A program made the translations under genes and the position numbers. 34,055 nucleotides of DNA from Alsobacter soli (GTDB lineage Bacteria > Pseudomonadota > Alphaproteobacteria > Rhizobiales > Beijerinckiaceae). Shown in pieces: positions 29,925 through 34,055 of this stretch (positions are counted from its first letter, which is position 1; the number at the start of each line of letters is the position of its first letter). The DNA lies in assembly GCA_945883115.1 (NCBI GenBank), contig CAMCXA010000023.1, positions 1-34,055 on the forward strand, read 5' to 3'. The notes under the pieces were generated by a model. The model was not told where the DNA came from and made no database searches. It saw only the letters and a list, made by a program, of their open reading frames with translations.

Positions 29925-31370
29925 TCATAGGGCCAAGCAGCCGTATTTGATGTTGAGGTAGTCATCGAGGCCGTATTTGGAGCCTTCGCGGCCCATGCCT
30001 GATTCTTTGACGCCGCCGAAGGGGGCGACTTCTGTGGTGATGAGGCCGGCATTGATGCCGACTTGGCCGTAATTCAGGCCTTCGAGCACGCGGAAGGTGC
30101 GGCCCAGATCGCGGGTATAGGCATAGGCAGCGAGGCCGAATTCGGTATCATTGGCCATGGCGATGGCCTGGGCCTCCGTCTCGAAGCGGAACATGGGGGC
30201 AAGCGGGCCGAAGGTTTCTTCGCGGGCGACGGCCATTGACGGGGTGATGCCTGTCATCAGGGTCGGCTCGAAGAAGGAGCCGCCAAGCGCGTGGCGTTTG
30301 CCGCCCATGACGATCTTGGCGCCTTTCGCGACTGCATCGGCGATGTGTTCTTCGACCTTCTCCACGGCTTTGGTGTCGATCAGCGGGCCGTTTGTGGTGG
30401 TGGCTTCCATGCCGTTGCCGACTTTGAGCGCGGCGATGGCCTTGGAAAATTTCTCGGTGAATGCGTCATAAATGCCGGATTGGACGAGGAAGCGGTTGGC
30501 GCAAACGCATGTCTGGCCGGAATTGCGGAATTTCGACATGATCGCGCCTTCGACCGCGGCATCGAGATCGGCATCATCAAAAACGATGAAGGGGGCGTTG
30601 CCGCCCAATTCCATGGAGAGACGCTTCATGGTGCCGCTGGCCTGCGCCATCAGCATTTTGCCGACGCCTGTCGAGCCGGTGAAGGTGATTTTCTTGACGA
30701 GCGGGTTGGTGGTCAGTTCGCCGCCGATTGCCGAGGCGGAACCGGTGACGACATTGACGACGCCATTCGGGATACCGGCCTCCTCCGCAAGCAAGCCCCA
30801 GGCGAGGGCTGAATAGGGCGTTTGCGTTGCGGGCTTGGCGACGACGGAGCAGCCTGCGGCCAATGCCGCGCCGATCTTCCGCGCCAGCATGAGGGACGGA
30901 AAGTTCCACGGCGTGATGGCGGCGACGACGCCGACGGGCTCGCGCGTGACAAGGATACGGCGGCCGGGCCATGGCGACGGGACGACATCGCCGTAGACGC
31001 GGCGGGCTTCTTCCGAGAACCAGAGGATGTAATTGGCGCAGCTGCCGATTTCACCGCGGGCCTCGGCCAAGGCCTTGCCCTGTTCGGTTGTGAGCAGGAT
31101 GGCGAGTTCTTCCTTGTGCTTCTCGATGAGAGCCGCGAGCTTGCGCATTTTTTCGGCGCGCTCGGCGGCGGTGACGTTGCGCCAGACGTGGAAGGCGCGT
31201 TCGGCGGCCTCAATAGCGCGGCGTGTTTCAGCGGTGCCGCTGTTCGGAACCGTGCCGATGACGGCGCCCGTGGCCGGGTTTGTGACATCAATGCTTTGTC
31301 GCGAATCAGCTTCCACCCAAGCGCCGTCGATGAGGTTGAGGTTGCGCTGGAACGCGAGCATTGATGTCAT
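29925..31370 (-). CDS. gabD: NAD(P)-dependent aldehyde dehydrogenase, succinate-semialdehyde dehydrogenase type
   Basis: Oxidises succinate semialdehyde (or a close relative such as glutarate semialdehyde) to the acid, last step of GABA breakdown. The 481-residue protein carries ITPWNFPSLMLARKIG, the cofactor loop TFTGSTGVGK, catalytic Glu in MELGGNAPFIVFDD, and catalytic Cys in SGQTCVCANRFLVQ, the GabD-type signature with two cysteines. EETFGPLAPMFRF and the C-terminal PFGGVKESGMGREGS are also as in GabD. The start (ATG 31368-31370) is preceded by GGAG at good spacing; Met4 is an alternative. No GABA transaminase is seen nearby, and the neighbouring amidase might supply a related substrate, so the specific substrate is not proven. 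Confidence 0.9.
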   Translation of the reverse strand: MTSMLAFQRNLNLIDGAWVEADSRQSIDVTNPATGAVIGTVPNSGTAETRRAIEAAERAFHVWRNVTAAERAEKMRKLAALIEKHKEELAILLTTEQGKALAEARGEIGSCANYILWFSEEARRVYGDVVPSPWPGRRILVTREPVGVVAAITPWNFPSLMLARKIGAALAAGCSVVAKPATQTPYSALAWGLLAEEAGIPNGVVNVVTGSASAIGGELTTNPLVKKITFTGSTGVGKMLMAQASGTMKRLSMELGGNAPFIVFDDADLDAAVEGAIMSKFRNSGQTCVCANRFLVQSGIYDAFTEKFSKAIAALKVGNGMEATTTNGPLIDTKAVEKVEEHIADAVAKGAKIVMGGKRHALGGSFFEPTLMTGITPSMAVAREETFGPLAPMFRFETEAQAIAMANDTEFGLAAYAYTRDLGRTFRVLEGLNYGQVGINAGLITTEVAPFGGVKESGMGREGSKYGLDDYLNIKYGCLAL

Positions 31371-31543
31371 GATAATCTCCTGATTGTTGAAAGAGAGAGA
31401 TGTTTTATCGCGAAATCGGAAAAAGCTAAACCCCCTTTGACAGGTGAGGCGTGTGGATTAGCGCTTGCCGAATGCGCCGGGACAAGGTTTGATTGTGGGC
31501 GAGTATCGAAAACCGTTTCCGACCCCTCAAAATCGAGCATCCT

Positions 31544-32923
31544 ATGCCCATGCTTCCGACACTTCGTGACATCCAGACCGCAATCATCCAGGGAAAAACC
31601 AGCGCGGAGGCGGAAACTTCTGCGGCACTCGGGCGCATCGAGACGTGGAACGGGCAGTTGAAAGCGTTTGCTTCTGTCGATCGGGAGCGGGCGCTCGCTG
31701 AAGCGCGGCATCTTGATCACCTTGCACAACTGGGCGTGCCGAAGGGGCCGCTGCATGGCGTGCCGGTTGCGATCAAGGACATTATCCATGTCGCGGGGCA
31801 TCCGACGGGGGCGGGATCGCTGACGCGGCGGGCGGCAATGCCGGAATTGCGGGATGCGCTGATTGTCACGCGATTGCGGGCGGCGGGCGCGGTGATTATC
31901 GGCAAGGCGGCAACGGTTGAATATGCGTTCGGGGGATGGGGTTCGAACGAGACGATGGGAACGCCGCTCAATCCGTGGGATATGAAGAACCCAAGAGTGC
32001 CGGGCGGGTCATCGAACGGGTCGTCGGTGGCGGTGGCGGCGGGACTTGTGCCGGGCGCACTCGGCTCGGATACGGGCGGCTCGATCCGGTTGCCCTCCTC
32101 GTTTTCGGGGCTTGTCGGGTTGAAGACCACTGCGGGCTTGATCGAGACGATTGATGTGCTGCCGCTCTCCGAGATGCTCGATACGCTGGGGCCGTTGACG
32201 CGGACGGTGGATGATGCGGCGGCTTTGTTTGCGGCCATGTGTGGCGGGCAGGTGCAGGATGTGTTGCGGGATGACACGCCGGAGCGTCTCGCGGCATGGT
32301 ATCGCGGCAAGCGGATCGGGCTTGTGACGGATCTGGGTGTTGAATTGCATCGGGATACGGCGCGGGTTTATGCGGAAACGCGGGAGCTTTTGATCTCTCT
32401 CGGTGCCGTGATTGTTCCGATTTCGCTGGGGCGTTCGCTTGCGGCCTATGCGGCGCCGTGCGGTGCGTTTCTGGCGGTGGATTCGTATTTCCATTACGGG
32501 CATTTCGCGGAAGAAACGCCCTGCCGACTGGGGGAACCGGTGCGGCGGCGGATCATGTCGGCACGCGATATTTCAGCGGCGATGCATCGCGGCAATCATG
32601 AGCGGCGGGAAGCGGAAAAGAAGGCGATTGCAACGCTCTATGAGCAGGTGGATGCGATCTTGATGCCGAGCACGGCGTTTCCGGCGCCTCTTATGGGGCA
32701 GCATCCCGAGCATGACAGCCCGGCTGTGTTTACGCGGTTTGCGAATTATCTCGACCTTGCGGCGATCTCGTTGCCGATGGGGCTTTCCGGCGAGGGATTG
32801 CCGGTGGGGATGCAATTGGTTGTGCCGGGCTTTCAGGAAGGCCGGGCCTTGCGGCTTGCCAAGGGACTGGAAAGCGCGCGTGGCGGGCCGATCCTCTGCC
32901 CGCTCACGTCGCAGATGGTGTGA
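31544..32923 (+). CDS. Amidase signature family enzyme
   Basis: A 459-residue amidohydrolase of the amidase signature family, which hydrolyses carboxamides with a Ser-cisSer-Lys triad. All three are visible: Lys in VPVAIKDIIHVAGH, the glycine/serine loop PGGSSNGSSVAVAAG and the nucleophile region GALGSDTGGSIRLPSSF. Close relatives include GatA, but the position alone in the genome, without gatC or gatB, and divergence after the loop suggest a catabolic amidase. The start at 31544 follows from N-terminal alignment (MPMLPTLRDIQTAI); ATG 31550 is also possible. It is divergent from gabD. Its stop directly abuts the stop of the convergent bioY (TGATCA). The natural substrate is unknown. Confidence 0.9.
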   Translation: MPMLPTLRDIQTAIIQGKTSAEAETSAALGRIETWNGQLKAFASVDRERALAEARHLDHLAQLGVPKGPLHGVPVAIKDIIHVAGHPTGAGSLTRRAAMPELRDALIVTRLRAAGAVIIGKAATVEYAFGGWGSNETMGTPLNPWDMKNPRVPGGSSNGSSVAVAAGLVPGALGSDTGGSIRLPSSFSGLVGLKTTAGLIETIDVLPLSEMLDTLGPLTRTVDDAAALFAAMCGGQVQDVLRDDTPERLAAWYRGKRIGLVTDLGVELHRDTARVYAETRELLISLGAVIVPISLGRSLAAYAAPCGAFLAVDSYFHYGHFAEETPCRLGEPVRRRIMSARDISAAMHRGNHERREAEKKAIATLYEQVDAILMPSTAFPAPLMGQHPEHDSPAVFTRFANYLDLAAISLPMGLSGEGLPVGMQLVVPGFQEGRALRLAKGLESARGGPILCPLTSQMV

Positions 32924-33493
32924 TCAGCCGTCGATTTGCTTGCGCCCTGCCCGCTTGACGAGCGTGACAGCTGCGGTGGCTAGCGCGATCTTGAGGGCTT
33001 CGGCTGGCAGGAATGGCAGCAAGCCGCCGGCGATGGCCTTTTCAAAGCCGATCAGATTGCCAAGCCATGCGACGCCGAAGGCGAAGACGAGAACGTCACC
33101 GAGCAGGAAAATGGCGATCGTCGCGGGAAGTGATTTGGCGTAACCGCGGCTGAACAGGAAGCCGACAGCGGTGGCGGCGGCGAGGAAGCCAACGAGATAA
33201 CCGCCCGTGGGGCCAACCATGTAAAGAGCGCCTGCGCCCGCGGTGAACACCGGCAGGCCGAGCGCGCCCTCAACGAGATAGGTGATCAAGGTGGCGGCGG
33301 CGAGTGTCGGGCCGTAGGCGGCACCGATCAACAGAACGACCACTGTCTGCATTGTCATGGGAACGGGCCAGAAGGGAACCTTCACATGGGCGGCAAGCGC
33401 CAGAACAGCGGTGCCAGCCAGAACGAGAAGCACTTTCGACAGGAAATCGCTGCGTTGGGAGGTGCCGATGAGTGCTGAAAACGATGAAGGCAT
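32924..33493 (-). CDS. bioY: Biotin transporter substrate-binding subunit BioY
   Basis: The S-component of an energy-coupling-factor biotin importer, able to act alone or with BioM and BioN. The 189-residue protein is almost all membrane sequence, with VKVPFWPVPMTMQTVVVLLI and ALYMVGPTGGYLVGFL, both diagnostic of BioY. The start ATG 33491-33493 has AGGAG at the right distance; the frame extends upstream to 33631 but overlaps the DUF1636 gene there. No bioM or bioN is seen in the window. It follows the DUF1636 gene on the same strand after 92 bp, which contain a short hairpin. No BioR-type TTATNNATAA site was found upstream. Confidence 0.93.
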   Translation of the reverse strand: MPSSFSALIGTSQRSDFLSKVLLVLAGTAVLALAAHVKVPFWPVPMTMQTVVVLLIGAAYGPTLAAATLITYLVEGALGLPVFTAGAGALYMVGPTGGYLVGFLAAATAVGFLFSRGYAKSLPATIAIFLLGDVLVFAFGVAWLGNLIGFEKAIAGGLLPFLPAEALKIALATAAVTLVKRAGRKQIDG

Positions 33494-33558
33494 GCTGTAT
33501 CTCCTGATCAAATTCTGAAAGTTCTGATCCTCTATGCCATAGCTTTGCCGCATTGTCG

Positions 33559-33585
33559 CCCCTGCTTCCACATGAAAAACAGGGG
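33559..33585 (-). terminator. Weak hairpin after the DUF1636 gene
   Basis: CCCCTG (33559-33564) and CAGGGG (33580-33585) form a 6-bp stem with a 15-nt loop, starting immediately after the stop codon of the DUF1636 gene. There is no T run on its 3' side. It may separate the cbtA-DUF1636 unit from bioY. Confidence 0.3.
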
Positions 33586-33930
33586 TCAGGGCATCTCGAA
33601 TTCGGGCGGCGGACTGCGGGCGATCACCCAATCGCGGAAGGCAAGCGGGCGTTGATCCATCGGGATGATGCCGTTCGGGGAAGAGGCGTAGGCGCGGGCT
33701 GTCTCGACGAGGGAGGCGAGATCGACTTCAGGCGAAATGTTCCCGAGCAGATATGTCCATTTGCCATGTCCAGTCAGGGAGAGCGTGGCGGGACGCTCGC
33801 AGACGGCGAGGCATTCGACGGGTTTGACGGTGCAGCCCGAGCCAGTGAGATGCGCGCGCAAGGCGGCGATGAAATGATCGGGAGCGTCAAGGCAACCTGT
33901 GCAGACGAACAGGCTGGCAGTCGCGGTCAT
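33586..33930 (-). CDS. DUF1636 family [2Fe-2S]-ferredoxin-like protein
   Basis: A 114-residue protein with thioredoxin-like ferredoxin cysteines: LFVCTGC near residues 7-13 and VECLAVCERPATLSL about 30 residues later, a CxxC and CxxxC arrangement that may bind an iron-sulfur cluster or another metal. GHGKWTYLLGNI and the C-terminal IIPMDQRPLAFR are as I remember for DUF1636 proteins, which often lie near cobalamin and cobalt transport genes. The function is not known. The start at 33930 overlaps the stop of the upstream gene by ATGA; the frame is open to 33990, inside that gene. Confidence 0.82.
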   Translation of the reverse strand: MTATASLFVCTGCLDAPDHFIAALRAHLTGSGCTVKPVECLAVCERPATLSLTGHGKWTYLLGNISPEVDLASLVETARAYASSPNGIIPMDQRPLAFRDWVIARSPPPEFEMP

Positions 33931-34055
33931 GGCGCGGAACGCTCGAGGCGTTGCCAGATCAGGCCGGCGAGGCTGCCGATCATCAGCCACATGGCGGCGG
34001 CAACGACCATGGCATTGACGACGAAGCGGGCGGATAATTCGGGCGGGACGGCGCT
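33927..34055 (-). CDS. cbtA: Probable cobalt transporter subunit CbtA, C-terminal end (cut by window edge)
   Basis: The last 42 codons and stop of a membrane protein. VPPELSARFVVNAMVVAAAM followed by WLMIGSLAGLIWQRL is one transmembrane helix preceded by an amphipathic stretch, which fits the C-terminus of CbtA, a cobalt importer found with CbtB. The coupling (ATGA) to a DUF1636 gene agrees with that neighbourhood. If right, a cobalamin riboswitch may lie upstream outside the window. The call is based on a short segment and could be another membrane protein. Confidence 0.6.
   Translation of the reverse strand, partial: SAVPPELSARFVVNAMVVAAAMWLMIGSLAGLIWQRLERSAP

Noticed and set aside
33532-33542. 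CTATGCCATAG near-palindrome upstream of bioY, considered as a BioR site
   Set aside because: It does not match the BioR pattern TTATNNATAA and is only 5 bp per arm.
1-34055. Search by eye for tRNA, rRNA, CRISPR arrays and insertion sequences
   Set aside because: No spaced direct-repeat array, no tRNA-like CCA-ended cloverleaf or T-loop GGTTCGAATCC pattern in a suitable context, and no transposase motif was seen; the GGTTCGAACC near base 140 lies inside nth.

Overview
The window reads as chromosomal DNA of an alphaproteobacterium, most likely of the order Hyphomicrobiales (Rhizobiales). The grounds are the gene content and protein style: a BMP-type nucleoside ABC importer with cdd and a trimeric-type purine nucleoside phosphorylase, queG next to a GST, a short methylglyoxal synthase, and a DUF1636/cbtA pair. 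Gene packing is tight, with ATGA, TGATG and ATGGCTGA overlaps. Most of the window is GC-rich, but about 17.4-26.0 kb is visibly more AT-rich. No rRNA, tRNA, CRISPR array or insertion sequence was seen.

Layout. 1-3.9 kb: the 3' end of nth converges on uppP; then GST, queG and a YeeZ-like NAD(P)-binding protein run rightward. 3.9-9.7 kb: a leftward nucleoside uptake and salvage operon, in transcription order BMP binding protein, double ATPase, two permeases, cytidine deaminase, purine nucleoside phosphorylase. 9.9-17.4 kb: mgsA, hrpB (leftward), mutS and yifB/comM. 17.4-18.2 kb: a gene-poor, AT-rich leader with several strong inverted repeats.

18.2-28.1 kb is the most notable part. One apparent operon runs: periplasmic binding protein, two permeases, a 65-residue two-helix membrane protein, two different ATPases, DhaL, DhaM (EIIA only), HPr, PTS enzyme I, a small HTH-like protein, DhaK. 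It therefore encodes an ABC importer together with a complete, self-contained PEP-to-kinase phosphorelay (EI, HPr, DhaM, DhaL, DhaK). I infer that it imports dihydroxyacetone, or a polyol or ketose convertible to a DhaK substrate, and phosphorylates it in the cytoplasm at the expense of PEP. Base composition changes abruptly inside the EI gene near 26.0 kb, which suggests a mosaic origin.

28.1-29.9 kb: a hipBA toxin-antitoxin module whose promoter region carries three near-identical palindromes spaced exactly 49 bp centre to centre. 29.9-34.1 kb: a gabD-type aldehyde dehydrogenase (leftward), an amidase (rightward), then leftward bioY, a DUF1636 protein and the 3' end of a probable cobalt transporter gene cbtA. 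The last three suggest a vitamin and metal uptake neighbourhood.

All functions are from reading motifs by eye; no database search was possible.
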